A DNA stretch of 64,000 bases, taken from assembly GCA_018806985.1 (NCBI GenBank), contig JADANN010000042.1, positions 1 through 64,000 on the forward strand. The letters are read 5' to 3'. The stretch's first letter is position 1, and each line of letters begins with the position of its first letter. The notes below the pieces were generated by a model, which worked only from the letters and a program-made list of their open reading frames with translations, did not search any database and was not told the origin of the DNA. The DNA is from Angiostrongylus vasorum. Its lineage: Eukaryota > Nematoda > Chromadorea > Rhabditida > Metastrongylidae. Both the position numbers and the translations under genes were made by a program. Below are positions 21,637 through 34,430 of the stretch, piece by piece.

Positions 21637-23100
21637 ATATCTTGGTTGTGAAATTTCCAAACAGCTCGCGAAAAATCTTTATATAGTGAGTAGGGATTTC
21701 CTGGATCTCCAGAGCTTCCATGAGTTCTTCTGTATCAGCAGAGTGCAGAGTCAAATGCTTTCCAGAAATCGACGAAAATGAAACAGAGCGACTTCTTGCA
21801 CTCTCGCGGTATTTAAATGAATCTTGTTATCTTGTGAACATGGTCCATCGTCTTGAACCCCTTTCAAAACTTGCTTTCTGACATGGCTGGCCTTCGTCTA
21901 GTGTTCTCTCAACCGTGCTTCCTTCGCAGTGAAAGGTGAGTGGAAAGTTTGTAGACGACAGACAGCAATCAGAGTCGGCGATAGTTGTCAATATTGCGGA
22001 GGTCACTCGTCTTAAACAATGACACTGTCTGGCTGTCCATTAAATAGGAACCTTGCATTAAGACAGTTGTGAAGAGCGGAGCCAGTGTGTTGATGAGGAA
22101 TGGCGAAAGATTCCTCACCTGTTCAGGTCTTGTCCTATCCTACCAAAGTGCTATTTCGTTCCCTCGCTGTCGAAATGGCATGTCAGAACTGGTAGTGGGT
22201 GTCGTAATAAACTCAGAGAGCCGTCCACCTTGTTCGTTCTGTTCTAATATGTGGGTCCCTAATTTGACGTTCCTTCGGAAGTTCTGCGTCCATTCGTAGC
22301 GTTGGCATTACCTATGGTGATCGTAAAGAATGTTCACACTCTACCACAGAGTTTCTCCATGACCATACAGAACCCTTCGACCTTGTCTTTGTCGTAGCTT
22401 CATGTCGGTGTGTTGACGACGAAGATTATTGCAGCAGTTATTGATCCATCTCTCTTCAACGATAAACATCTGTTTCGGCTTGTTAGTTGTTCGATTGACT
22501 CGATAATCATGGCCAAACTCGTCTTGACGAAAACGCCGACGCTGGCGACTCCTCTGCTGTCGCCTGTTCCGAGGAACAGTTCTTCTCCGTTGTCATGGAC
22601 ACCGTTGAATGGATGGCGTCTTCTCGTCTCGGCCAGTGGGACTACATTGTAGCTCATACGTCTTGCATGCATCTGAGCGAGCATAATAGGTACAGATCGT
22701 AAGCTTAGTCCTTTAAGATTTGGGCAGCCTAGAATGAACCTCAGATTTAGCACCCTCTCCATGCTCATTCTGCCCAACGCAGCTAAATCGGGGCTTTTTT
22801 CGTGGTCAGGAGAATGAGGCCCGCTTCTATAGCTTGCGCTTGCTGAGCTCAGAACATTGGGGCTGGGTCGGGTTGCTTACCAGTCTCTCCCAGAGTATAT
22901 ATGGAACTTATTTGTTCGAGGCGACTCCTAACCGCTCCCACATAATTTCCTATCGCTTGACTGCAGGCTGTTATCCGAATCGACTCGTAGAATACAACCC
23001 GCATAAACGAGAAGATTTTCGCTGACATATGCATGTATACGTTCTTGTAAATACAGAAGGTGTGTGCCAAATCGGCGCACCAGAAAAAAGAGTCCATCAC
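21637..23100 (-). mobile_element. RTE-A LINE copy 2, internally deleted
   Basis: Minus-strand order: leader at 22860-23100 (matching 53820-54000), endonuclease at 22400-22800 with [20 protein letters not shown], then a degraded middle and an RT piece at 21637-22100. The RT piece retains the sequence around LLSVVYKLF and the start of motif A. Motifs B and C are absent. The endonuclease Glu of AETRR is kept, but frames are broken. Confidence 0.75.
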
Positions 23101-23334
23101 ATCGATCGAACTTCAACTCAGTGAACGAAAAGGAAGAAAGGAAGGAAGAGAACTAAGAAGCACTACTTCATTACGGTATTTCATCACCATCTCCTGTTAC
23201 ATGTTGCATTTATATGATCTGTTTGCAATAAAGCCAATTCACTAACGTGTTCAAGGTTCGGAAATGTCATCACGTTCTGAAGAAGATAGAGATTTTCGCT
23301 TTATCGGAGAAAAACTTGTTAGCATGTACTTGAA

Positions 23335-23700
23335 TGGCCCGTCCTCACTGGTTGTGCGGGACCCAGCATAATCTCCACTTTTTGGAGATGTGCTGGCTAA
23401 GCCATTGTGGTTCTCTGAGTCCCGAGATCAGCCTGGCCAAAGTCTGCTCCAGGTCTTCAGCACTACAGGCAGTCGCAGCCGTTGTGGATCAGAAGGAGAT
23501 TTGCCATCACGCGACTTTGATACCAAAACGGTGGTGGATCCTGGTATTCGTTTACTCCTAGCTAGGCTTCCTGATGGAAATGCCGGACTCCTTCTCAGCT
23601 CGGGAGACCCTTCCAGGGGGATGAATCCCCCGCTTTACATCGCAATCCGACACCCAGGAACACCTTTCAGCCACGGTAAGGCGGTAAACCGTTGGGAGGT
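23335..23700 (-). mobile_element. RTE-B-tailed passenger repeat, copy 4
   Basis: Same family, reversed. The 3' tail is at the low end (TACTTGAATGGCCCGTCC at ~23328), the 5' end near CCCAACGGTTTACCGCC at ~23695. No convincing target duplication was found. Confidence 0.75.
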
Positions 23701-25159
23701 ATCCGAGAAATAACATGGCTAATCCACTGTAGAGAAGGTGTAAAAAAACACTTTTTTTTAAACATTTTCTTCTGTGTGCTGTGTAAGATCAGTTGGAGGT
23801 TTGCCTCACTTATCATTCTCATGTTCTTGGTCCATACAATGATTGTCCGAGACAAAGCAGCCGACAAGACAATGGTCTACGTTTCGTTCAAGAGTGTTCT
23901 ACAAATTAGTAGACTTCCACTGGCTGGAAGGTGAGATACGTCCAAATCGTGAGCACACTTGTGAGACGATTTCTCTCTTGCATTTTAGCCTTTTTTATAT
24001 TCTCTCAACATCATAGGACTTTTTCTCCAAACATTTGCCATTCTGATGGCTATAATTTATCACGCCTGATAATTTTGATACTGATTACACTATGTAGCTG
24101 AGATTCAAGTTTCTTTTGTTGAAACCGTAGGAGAGATACTCTTGAACTTTTTGGGACCTACAAGAAAGTATTGACTAAATTGAACTGCCAGTGACTTATC
24201 GTCGTCGTTCGTTGAGTATGTTCTTTGGTGCCGAATAACGATAGACAACAAGCCTGCATCTGCCGGCAACATCTTCCAAGCTGATCAGTTCGAGATTTTC
24301 ATCCCGAAGTCCAGCTAGGTGCCAGCTTATGGATGTAGAGCCCACAAACCCAACGGCGACTGTCTTTTCTTAATGTATTGAGAACGGCGAGTCTCAGATG
24401 AAAACCATGATGCCCCTCGAGTCAGCGAAGCTTACGGAGTAGGTCTGCTGGAAAAAATACTGGAACGACAGCAGGGTTTTATTGGTCCTGCTCGGGTCAC
24501 TTGTTGATTAACAGCATTAGAACTTATTTATATGTTATTATGAACTGATCTTGTTGAGCTGATGCGAGTGTGCTATGGTAAACGTTGTTGTTATTGCTGT
24601 CGTTGTCGTTGGTAGATGGCCGACGTATTGACAATTTCGCCTTCCTCATTGCCGTCTTGTTATGATTGGTACTGGCATTGAATTTGTTGAGGCTGACTAG
24701 TGCAACATTATAAATAAGCTAACATGACTGATAAGGAGGGTGCTACTTCATAAACATACATAGTCTCTCTAGTGTTGTAACAATTGTTAGCAAGGAAACG
24801 CGTACCAACGACAGACGCGTTCGCAACCGCACGAATTCCTTCCGCTGGTGGTCACTCCGCATCTGTTGTGTTTTTGTGGTATCCCTCTTGTGCTTGCATT
24901 GATTTCACTTCATAAGTTTTCATATCATTGCAGTCTCAATTGGTACTTAGCTTCAATCTAGGTCAAGACATTAAAGTCGGTGATTTCTCCACAAAAATTC
25001 GCTAATCTTGTAGTAGCGAATGGAATCCTCTTCTTTTTCCATAATGGTGATCTGTTCGTTAAGTGTTTACTTGCTTTTTATTGTTTACAAGTGTAATTTG
25101 GGAAGTCGACATATTAATGTAATATGTTGTGTGGGAGTCTCAATTACTTTCCATTGCAG
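23701..25159. other. No secure feature
   Basis: An ATG at 25020 opens a hydrophobic frame (SIMVICSLSVYLLFIVY) that could be an upstream exon of 25160-25425, but no donor joins it in phase except a weak GTGTTT at 25063. The stretch near 24190-24420 looks coding-like on the minus strand but has stops. Nothing else seen. Confidence 0.3.
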
Positions 25160-25425
25160 TTTTCGTCGTCGATATTCATTTCTCCGACTTTACAAAGTAT
25201 TTCTCGGTAATTGATGTTTATTTCATTGCTGCGGACACTTGTTGTTCACAAACCACTTTGAAAACATTTCTGTACATTATTCTACGGACTTCAGAAGAGC
25301 TGGGAATCAATGCGAATGATGTGGAACGCAGTACCCGTGGTGTTTCAACTGAAAATATCTGTGGGGAAGGTATTTACGCAGTAGCCAAAAAGGACGATTT
25401 GTCACTGCTAAGTATTTCAGAATAA
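25160..25425 (+). CDS. Probable 3'-terminal exon, unknown protein
   Basis: After the acceptor CCATTGCAG (25151-25159) an 88-codon frame runs to TAA at 25423. It begins FVVDIHFSDFTKYFSVIDVY and ends with CGEGIYAVAKKDDLSLLSIS. AATAAA overlaps the stop, so a very short 3' UTR is possible. The exon needs one base from the previous exon to complete its first codon; no secure upstream exon was found. Family unknown. Confidence 0.4.
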
Positions 25426-25478
25426 AAAGGTACCATTTTACTTACCATATCTAATACTTTCACTGAATTTGACTTTTG

Positions 25479-25765
25479 GGCGCATGTGGCGCAGTGGTCT
25501 AAAGCGCCCTGCAATACACATGAGATCGATCCCAGCGCCGCAGGCTCACGGAGCCCTACATCTCTCCGGAGTCAGCAGATTGGTACCAGATTTGTCTGGC
25601 AGGATACCAGCTCTGGTTTGACGCATCGGTAGGCCACCGCGAGTTAATGTAAAGCCCAGGTATGTATTCTGTCACGTCCAAACGATGCCTGATAAAGTCG
25701 AATGCATGGCACATCCCTAAGGGATTCATTGACGCCAGGAACTTCATCTTTTTTGAACTTTAGAT
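25479..25765 (+). mobile_element. tRNA-like SINE, copy 2
   Basis: A box TGGCGCAGTGG at 25487-25497 and B box AGATCGATCCC at 25523-25533, the spacing of an RNA polymerase III internal promoter. The non-tRNA body (AGCAGATTGGTACCAGA onward) is shared with the other copies. Confidence 0.75.
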
Positions 25766-26796
25766 TCTACTTAACGTTTGAATTGGAGTGATTCCAGGAA
25801 CGTCGCCTTTTACCAATCGACAAGCCTGGACAGTTGCTGAAAAAGCTTTGAGAATACGGATCAAATGTCTTAGTCTGGTTGAAAATGGTTGATGAAGAAA
25901 GTGAGAGTAGTGAGTTTACAAGTATGTTGTAACCATTAGAGTTAATGGAGCTGTGGAAAGTATAAATGATAGGCCAGAATCGATTTTGCTTAGCTTTTAC
26001 TTCCACATTTGATTTTGATCATTGGGCTTCTAAGCGTTATTCAAGCATGAATGCCTCAAAGTCCTTAAATGGGCGTACTTGAAGTATTTTAGAATCACTT
26101 GTTATTGATCTATAGATGATGATCATGCGGTGTAATCGAGGAATTATATCACCTGTATTGCCTGTCGTCCGTCCCCTTGATCCCGATGAATCCAGTCGTT
26201 AATGGCTCCTGTCAATCGGGTGCCGTTCATACACATTTCTTGTCGAACAATAAAGAAGAATAGAAGATTCGAATAATTATAAGTTTTGATAAAATAAAGG
26301 ATGGTAGAGGTGAATCTGTTCGTTATAGCAGGACACATCCATCGGTTTGCATTCATAATATGTTGAACGACGCTAACGATCAAGTACTGTGAGCAGCGTC
26401 GTGTACAGCTATTCTGTCATCATCATGATCGAGGGTAGGCACTGGCTTTGGCAATCTTCTCGTCATCATCATCATCTTAGAGAAACAAATAAGCTTTGGA
26501 TCGTGTTTGAAACAATTTGCAATCTTCTTTGTGGAATTACTTGTAAATACTAAGCCACTTCATGAATAATTACACTAAGGACTTTGGGCATGTAGAACTT
26601 TACAGTTTTGGGAACACCGAGTGAAATTGCTTTGCGAAGCTGTGTGTATGTGTAAGCCGTAGATTTTTTCATTGACACAAATCACTAGTCGTTATCCTTT
26701 TTAGAACCAAGTGTTGTCTAGCTATCTGGTTAATCACTAGTATATTCCAGAAAGTGACAGTTCTTTAAAAATCCTAGCTATTTTTCTCATAATCTA
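25766..26796. other. Mostly unassigned; possible RTE tail
   Basis: The minus-strand reading at 26144-26230 includes INDWIHRDQGDGRQA, reminiscent of the W-I-P-R-D C-terminal region of RTE proteins. It is too short and damaged to call. The rest shows nothing. Confidence 0.3.
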
Positions 26797-27085
26797 GGCG
26801 CATGTAGCGCATTAGCCAGAGGTACCCCTGCGATACACACGTGATCGTTAATTCTATCCAGTGCCCATGGTTCACCAAGCTTTTCATCTCTCCTGGACCG
26901 GCAAATTTTTACCCCTGTTGTCTTGGAGAATAGTAGAACTGACTTGATACATTGGTGGGCCACTGCAATTCATTGTATAGACCAATTATGCTCCGAATCG
27001 GCTTTAACGTTACTTAATGGAGTTGAATGTATGGCGCATGCCATACGGATTAATGAACGCTGAGCGCTTTATCCTTTATCCTTTG
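26797..27085 (+). mobile_element. tRNA-like SINE, copy 3
   Basis: Starts with GGCGCATGTAGCGCATTAG, with a degraded B box, and ends in CTTTATCCTTTATCCTTTG. This short tandem tail is echoed by the copy at 42640 (ATCCTTTTTATCC on the minus strand). Confidence 0.7.
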
Positions 27086-27599
27086 TGATTCACATAGTAG
27101 CAGTTTTGTACGTAACAGCTAGAATGACTAAATTTGAATTCATCTCATCGTCTATGAATAGCTTGCAGTTCGGTTTTTGGAGTAGACTAAGTCAGCCGAT
27201 GTGTCAACCATTGTGAATCAAGGGATCAAGAACTCTTCCAAGAGCACCCTAGCTTATTGTAGCTCAGTGAATCTTGGTTACTTAAATATACGTTTTTTTA
27301 ATCTTAGATTAGTATTATATAGGCGTCAAGTCAGGATTGTATGAGAAGCGCAGTTCTTCATCTTTTCCAGCATTTTTTTTTTACTAACGTAGGAACATGA
27401 AATTTGTAGCGACGTGCTTTCTTTGCTTTGTTGTTATTCGAAGCAAATTTCATGTATAATGAATCAAGTGTAAGAAAGACAAGCAATGCGCCAGCGGAAA
27501 AGAGTAGAAAAAGTGGTAATTCGTGGTATATTCACTTCATTCAATGACGACTTGGATCCTGTTGTTCACCAGACTCCATGATAAGCTAGTACTGCTTGG

Positions 27600-27800
27600 A
27601 TAATTAGGGAGTTCATTTCTTCGTTGAAATAACACTGCTTGGTGGACGTTGAAAAACGATTTTTACATGCATAAATTTTAGAAGTATTAAAAATTACCAG
27701 TAATCGTGCAGATGGTGAAGGACGTAGAACGTGAAAGGGTGTTTTGATATTATAAGTGATATCGAGTGCTGATTCGCCCAGGAAACACTCATCTTTTATC
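27600..27800 (-). mobile_element. Second tRNA-like SINE type, fragment
   Basis: The minus-strand body (GCACTCGATATCAC, TATCAAAACACCC, TTCACC) matches 29705-29855. The promoter end is missing here. Confidence 0.5.
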
Positions 27801-28637
27801 GAATGCATTTTTAAAATGTAGTAACATATTTTAAAAAGTGCTAGAGTTTTTTGGTATAGTCTCGTGGAAAGGGAAAAAACAATGTGCGAAAATATATGTC
27901 TGTCAGTTTGCTTCCTAGCTAGCAATTAATGGCTTTCCGAGTAGGAATTCTTTTGAAGTCGAAATTTTTTATCTTCAATCATATGTTGCCGCATTCCTTA
28001 TTGAATCACTACGGCTTTATTCCAGTGTTTTTCTCAAACTCATTTTCAATCCTGAAGATTCTCGATAATTCCCTCTTACGGGTTCGTCTTTTCCATTTAC
28101 AGTTCATGTCATTTAATGTTACCACATCAGTTATTCGTATCACGTCCGTTGTCGAAAAATACCGATGGTTTGCAAGGAAATGGATTTAAAAAATTCGAAA
28201 CTGAAAGAACTGTAGATTTCTAAGTGGGAATGGATGCCAATCGGCAAGGAAAACAAGTACGTTAGTTAACGATGATCACATCTTTTGAGCATTATGAATT
28301 GAATTGGTAAGGGCGAAAAGGAAACGGTTATGCTTAACATTTTTTCCCTACGATTTTTTCCTTTGAGAGAAATTGCGTTGGTTTCTTCCAACTACCAAGA
28401 TTGATATTTGGATGTTATATTAATATTGGTAAAATCGCTAGTTTCATTTGCTAGTAGCTTTACACAAAGTCATTGGAAAGCTCTCAGTTTGGGAATGCAT
28501 AAAGGTTTACAGTGTAGTTCATTTATTTCTACTCCTTTAATAGTTATGGATTGTCTTTCATCTCAGTTTTTCTTTAAACAAAATTCTTTTCCAGGTTGTT
28601 TTGCTTCCGAAGTTCTTTTCCTCACTGTCGTTATTAG

Positions 28638-29037
28638 TCGGTCTCGACCACGAAAGTTTTGTCCGTGGATGTCACTGATGTGTTGCTAGCTATCACGCGC
28701 GATAACGATTGTACGCCAGGTATGATTACCATTGTTAACTGTCAGGTCTCCAGGGTAATCTCTAGTGAATGAGTGTCAGCTTTTTCCGATCATCGATGAT
28801 GAGAGTTGGAATAAAGCTAAGATAGTAACTTGAAGTTAAGGAATAATTTTGTTAGAACTTAGTTCATCTACGTGTTTCTGTTACTATATTTCAGTCGCAT
28901 ACCTAATTAATCTAACTAGGTTCAAATTAAAGACCTTACATCCACCAACCTACACCTATCGCTTGCTTAAATTTGTGCTTAATATTGTGTTCCGATGCAA
29001 TGGTTCATGGTGGAATGGTGCAGTTCAGAACCCATAA
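28638..29037 (+). CDS. Partial gene: last two exons, unknown protein
   Basis: Exon one (28638-28719) follows GTTATTAG and encodes TTKVLSVDVTDVLLAITRD, ending in phase 1 at CCAG|GTATGA. Exon two (28895-29037) follows TACTATATTTCAG and completes the split codon as GTC. It then runs through AYLINLTRFKLKTLHPPTY to TAA at 29035. The in-phase join is the main support. Upstream, 28353-28415 could hold another exon (NCVGFFQLPRLIFGCYINI), but it does not join in phase with exon one. No family recognised; no polyadenylation signal seen nearby. Confidence 0.45.
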
Positions 29038-29444
29038 TATTATGTGATTGGATTAATTATGAGAGTAATGTTGGCATGACTTAAAGTCTGTCCAAGGAGG
29101 AACAATGCAAGAAAGTTGATGCCTTCCTTTGTTTGGTGGTTTTCCTAGTTTTCCCACTTAGCTATTTCGCTTTTTAGAGATCCTAAGAGGTGGATTGCTT
29201 TGGTGAATACGCTTCGAAGGCTTCCAAGAAACGTTAATGCAAAGAGATTTCAGGAAAATGGACGTGAATTCAAAAAATACACTTTTTCGCTTACTAGTGT
29301 CGTGGGAATACCACACTCACTTAGAATGAGATCTTTGATTTGCATGTGTTTATCGTGAACGCATAACTGTACGTAACAGAACAGAGTGTCTTTAGTGAGT
29401 GGCTTGATTGGAAGACTTCAGTGTTCTCTTCAGTTTCTATATTG

Positions 29445-29704
29445 GCACTAGAGTGCGTGTTGCGCAGCGGTCGGAGACGCCATGTAACACACATGGGGTC
29501 GATCTCCGCGCCCAAGGCTCACCAAGCTTTTCATCCTTCCGGGGTGAGCAGAGTGGTACCAAACTTGTCTGGGAGGATAGCAGCACTGGCTCGATACATC
29601 GGTAGGCCACCGCGAGTCATTATAAAGACCAGTTATGCATTCAATGACCTCCAACGATATTTTGTGAAGTCAAATGGCTCTCTCTTCAACGATTGATCAG
29701 CGCC
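29445..29704 (+). mobile_element. tRNA-like SINE, copy 4
   Basis: A box TTGCGCAGCGGTCGG near 29459 and B-box region GGGTCGATCTCCG near 29496. The body matches 25479 and ends near TTGATCAGCGCC. Confidence 0.7.
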
Positions 29705-29855
29705 TAGATTAGACGACGAAAAGCGTAAAAGGTGAAGAAGTGTTTTGATATCCTGAGTGATAGTGAGTGCTGATCCGCTCACGAAACACTCAGCTTTTAT
29801 CGGAAGTTCCCACAGGCAGGGAGCCTTTAACCACTGCGCTACATGCGCCGCGAAA
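29705..29855 (-). mobile_element. Second tRNA-like SINE type, head
   Basis: On the minus strand it starts with CGGCGCATGTAGCGCAGTGG, an A-box-like head, followed by a body shared with 27600-27800. It abuts SINE copy 4 tail to tail. Confidence 0.6.
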
Positions 29856-30011
29856 ACCGCCTTTATATGTATTACTATACAGTAATTCTGAAAGCACAGA
29901 AAGTTCTTCAAGCGTGGAACAAGTATCAGTAGAGAGTTGAGTTTATGCTTTGCCTTTGTTGCTGTCCTATTGCAAATGCTTTTTTTTAAAACGGAGGTTG
30001 GAAAAAGATAA

Positions 30012-30390
30012 ATGGATTCTAAATATCAAAGCGAGCGCAATAGACGAAAAATTATGGAGGAGTTCAATTACGTCCGTGATCAACAGATGGAACAATACCT
30101 TTGTATTGTCATGGCCACAGGAAAGTGATGAAGCACGCTGAAATTTCTCAGAGAAAGAATTTTCAGTAGTAGGAAGAAATCGGTATCGTATCCACTTTGT
30201 TCCAAATCACAAACTGGATGATCATGCTTTAATAGTTCGTGGACTGTCTTCACTTGACCAGACCTGAGCTGATTATACTGAACAGTGGAAACAGAAGATT
30301 AAGAGGCAAACAAACGTGAGGAAAATCTCTAGCCTGTTAGTTGCCTTGAATCGGTATGGTGTCGAACCATCACCATGCTCGTAATGGATG
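30012..30390 (+). pseudogene. Protein-like frames with breaks, unknown
   Basis: ATG at 30012 opens 38 codons of hydrophilic, protein-like sequence (MDSKYQSERNRRKIMEEFNY). From 30167, after TTTTCAG, another frame reads GRNRYRIHFVPNHKLDDHAL, has one in-frame TGA, and continues as YTEQWKQKIKRQTN to a stop near 30380. The two parts do not join in phase through the obvious GTGATG donor. Either a decayed gene or a gene whose splicing I misread. Confidence 0.3.
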
Positions 30391-30619
30391 TCATTACTAT
30401 CACTGCAGTACTTGCCCCCTTTGTGTTTCCAGTATTGAGTAATACAAAAGAATACGTACGGTTTCTGTAAATTGTTTTTCTGTTTTCTACAATAAATCTC
30501 TGTATTTTGCAGTGCACTCTTGTTTGGTCGCTTATCGCACCGTGTTTCTTTTGCTGATGTACACGGAGCTTATTTTCTTCTCTAATTAAATTTTCATAAA
30601 CTTATTTTCATAAATTTAT

Positions 30620-30626
30620 CCATGTG

Positions 30627-30672
<46 letters not shown>

Positions 30673-30692
30673 CATACACACATATATATACG
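30620..30692. repeat. (TA)n-rich microsatellite
   Basis: Alternating TA with CATA/GTAT interruptions, directly upstream of a passenger repeat. Confidence 0.9.
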
Positions 30693-30699
30693 TAGTTCC

Positions 30700-31095
30700 T
30701 CCTAAGGCTTTTACCGCCTCATCGTGGCTGAGATGTATTCCTGGGTGTCGAGCTGCGATGTACAGCAGGGGCATTGGTCACCCGGCAGGGTCTCCCAAGC
30801 TGAGAGGGAGTACGGCGTTTCCATCAGGAAGCCCACCTAAGAGTAAACTAATAACCGGATCCACCACCGTCATGGTATCAAAGTCGCATGGTGGCAAATC
30901 TCCCTTTGATCCACAAGGGCTGTGACTGCCGTTTTTTGGTGGCGACCTGAGGCAGACTTTTGGCGAAGCTGACCTCGGGATTCCAGGGTACCACAATGGC
31001 TGAACCAGCAAATCTCTGAAAAACTGGAGATTATGCTGGGGCCAGCGCAACCAATGAGGACGGGCCATCTAAGTTTCCAAGTATCTAAGTATATA
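30700..31095 (+). mobile_element. RTE-B-tailed passenger repeat, copy 5
   Basis: Starts near AAGGCTTTTACCGCCTCATC and ends AAGTTTCCAAGTATCTAAGT, with GGACGGGCCATC before it. Target duplication not clear. Confidence 0.8.
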
Positions 31096-31639
31096 TGTAG
31101 CTTTCTATTGTAAAATGGTTAAAGGTAGTTATAGTATACTTCTTGTTTGCCGATGAGACTACGGTGCCGTTTTGCACATATATGGCATGTGATTGAAGTA
31201 TTGAGTTAATGGGTAGATTGATGTCCGTAGATGAAGTCAAGGAATCTGTGTAGTCGTAAGATTGCGTTCATAAGTAGTTGTTTTTATTATGTCTAGTACT
31301 GAGGTTGTTTTATTTCACACGACCCGTCATCGCATCTACTGTGCGGTTCCTAGCATTCCCTGCGTTCGATTCGTTTCCTCGCACTCATCGTATCGGCTGT
31401 TGCGTAAGGATTTCGTCTCCTTCATGGATGTCGCGGATGGGAGGACGAATAGATTCTTCTTGCAATCTTACAGATAACCGAGTTAGGCCATTACCACATG
31501 AATTGGATGATAGCATGGGAAGGGCATTGAACCTGAGTCTTGTTTCTGATATAATGCATCACTAGCCATTGCGATGCACAAAATCGAAGAGGTTCATCTG
31601 TTACCTGTTTATCACATGTCGTCTCGTTGAATGTCGAGA
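31096..31639. other. No feature recognised
   Basis: A 95-codon frame at 31278 has no splice support and an unremarkable composition; not called. Confidence 0.3.
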
Positions 31640-34430
31640 AACGCGAGTGAGCGCCGGTAAATCTACCATTGCTCCTTGTCACATGCAAGGGTTTTGCTTG
31701 CTATATTAACTCGTTGAGCATCATATCTTTCTTCTAGGCTTTTATTGAAGAACTCTGACCATCGAATCGGTGGTCTTCCTGCAGTGCGTTTGACATCTCG
31801 ACGAACCCAGTTAAAAATGGCTCTTATTCAGCAGTTGTCCTTCATACGCATTATGTGTCCGGCCTACTCTATTTTCGACAGTTTTGAGTATAGAACGGCG
31901 TCTTTCATCGTTGATCGTTAAGGTAGGTCGGAGAACCGCATTCTTTCCGTCACTTGTGTGACAAGATACTCCTAGCATCGTCGATTTCGACTGCGTGTTC
32001 AATAACGAAGTGTGGTGTTTCACTCTGCTTACGTAACAACCAGGTTTCTGAAGCATACGTTAAGGCAGGAAGATTCATGAAGCTGAACAGGTCTGCACGG
32101 AGTTATTCTCTGTTCTCCTCACTACATTCTCGATCATCTTGAAAGCTCCCCAATCCGCTCGCTTCCTCCTGACCAATTCCGGAGTAAGTCGTCCACTTTA
32201 TTGATTTCCCAATCTACATAGGCAAAGCTGGGGCATTCGGGGATATTCCCTTGAGCGTGAATGGTGCATGCGAAACCATTCTATTCCTCATGAATATGTT
32301 TTTTGTGAGATTTAGTCGAAGACCAATCTTTCCTCTTTTTGACGATATTCGTTATGAAATTGTGGTATTTTTGATGTGGAATTCTTACGTAACTAACGAA
32401 GAATCTTTTTAAACTGAGTGGTGGCGCCCTCGCTCTCCAGCGCTCCCATAAATCTTATCTCACCTCAATCAAGAGCTTTTTTCACATCGATGAAGGTGAG
32501 ACCAAGCTGTTAATTGTACTCTCGCAATACTTCTGATGTGTCTTGTTATCGTATGGATGTAGTCCATTGTACTGAATCCTCTTCGAAGCCCTGCTTGCTC
32601 ACATGGCTCTCCTTCATGCATTGTTCTGTCAATCCTGCTTGGGAAAACTGGAGGGAAAAGCTTTTAGGCGACAGTTAGAAAGCAGATTGGGCGATAGTTG
32701 CCGATATCGTGGAGACAACTCTTCTTCAACAATAACACGGTCTTGTTGGTCTTACACTAAGTAGCCATCTAGCATTCTAACAGGTAACGTGTGAAGGGTC
32801 GAGGGGAGTGTGCTTCTAAGGACTGGCGTTAGGTTCTTCAGATGTTCATGTCTTATCCTGTCCAGACCTGGTGCTGTTCTACTTTTCACCGACGAAATAA
32901 TATGTAGGATTTCGGGATAGAGAACCGGTAGGACGAGATATCCATCCTCTTTTATTTAATATGAGAGCAGGAGGACGTGGCTATTGAAAAGATCTGAGTG
33001 GTAATCGTGAATAATTTTCTGCATTGCCTTTCTGGAACCCCAATCGTTTTGGTTTTGTAATCGACGAACCTTCGGTGGGGTTTTGCGAATGTCTCATTTT
33101 CTGTATCTTTGGTAATAACTGCTGCTCTTCTCTCATTGAGTCCTTCTTTTGTCGTCTATATGCATCGTTTTGATTTGGATTTTTTTCAGACGTGATTTGG
33201 CTATTGCATTTAACTCCTGCGCTTACACTCAAACGTTTCAGCTAAAGTGTTTCTGGAGACACATCGTTTGGAGAGTTTAGAACTTTCACCTTTCTTAGTG
33301 TTAACGTGAAGGTGTTGAATGAGCCGATCATATTTCCCGTCGATGTTATAGAGAACAGCATCCTCCCAACAGCCAACTAATGAACTAAATAGGTTTCAGT
33401 ATTTGGTAGTTTTAGTGGTTCGCTTTTTGAATTTAGCGGCTTTTTCGTTTTTTCCTCGGGAAAAGAAATCTTGCACGACGGAGGCATTGGTGTGATTCCG
33501 TGTAGAATTCTGGTACAACATTGATATCGGTTAGACAACACCCTTTATTGACTATGATATAGTCTATTTCGTTATCGTACTCTCAATTGGGAGACAAGCA
33601 CGTGGAGAGTTGAGAGTGAAGCCACTGGGATTGCCAGTTAGCGTGGATAGTCGTAGTCGTCATGAAAATAAGACAGCCGTTCAAACTTCTCGTTCCATAC
33701 TAATCCGTGGGTCCCGCTCTGATGTTATTCAGACTTTCTTCTCGGTTTAATCTTACTGTTAATTTTCCAATGATGACCTAAAAGAATGGATGTTTTTCCC
33801 TTTAGAACTTCCCAAGTCCTATAAAACGCCTCGAATTCGTCTTCATCATAGCTTGATGTCAGTGTGTGAAAGGAGAAAATTGTCACCGCTGATATTGAAT
33901 CACATCTCTTCAGTCGTAAGCGTCGGATTCAGGTGTTCAAATGAATCGATGTTAATGGCCAAAATCCCGTTGACGAAAACTCCAACGCCACCAACTCCTC
34001 AACTGACTCCCTATTTCTACGAACGGTTCTTCTCCATTGTTGTAGAGGGCGTTGAACAGAAAACTTCTCTCGTTTCAGCCAGTCTGATGACATCACATCT
34101 TGTCCATCCTGCTTGGGTAATCAAGTCTTCTATCAAGGGCTCGGATGGAAGTGTGCATGCATTGCAGGTACCGATCGTCACCTTAGTTCTTTGCGATTTA
34201 AGCACCTTAGAATTACCCTTAAATTTTAGCAGCCTTTCCGTAATCGTCCCTACTCAACGCTCCCGAATTGGGGACTCCATCGGAGTTAGGAGAATGGGGC
34301 TTTTTTTATACCCACGTTTAGCTTGCTGAGCTCTGCACTTTGCGCTGGATATACTCACGGATTGCTTACTAGTCTCTCTCAGAGTAGACGGATTGCGTTA
34401 TTTGTTAGAGACGACTCCTAACCGCCTCTC
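31640..34430 (-). mobile_element. RTE-A LINE copy 3, decayed
   Basis: Minus-strand order: leader near 34330-34430, endonuclease at 33780-34320 (TIGTCNACTLPSEPL, then RCDVIRLAETRE), linker, RT at 32430-32960, C-terminal region at 31740-32200 and 3' end at 31640. The catalytic motif C region is deleted or unrecognisable around 32330-32400. Frames are broken throughout. Confidence 0.7.
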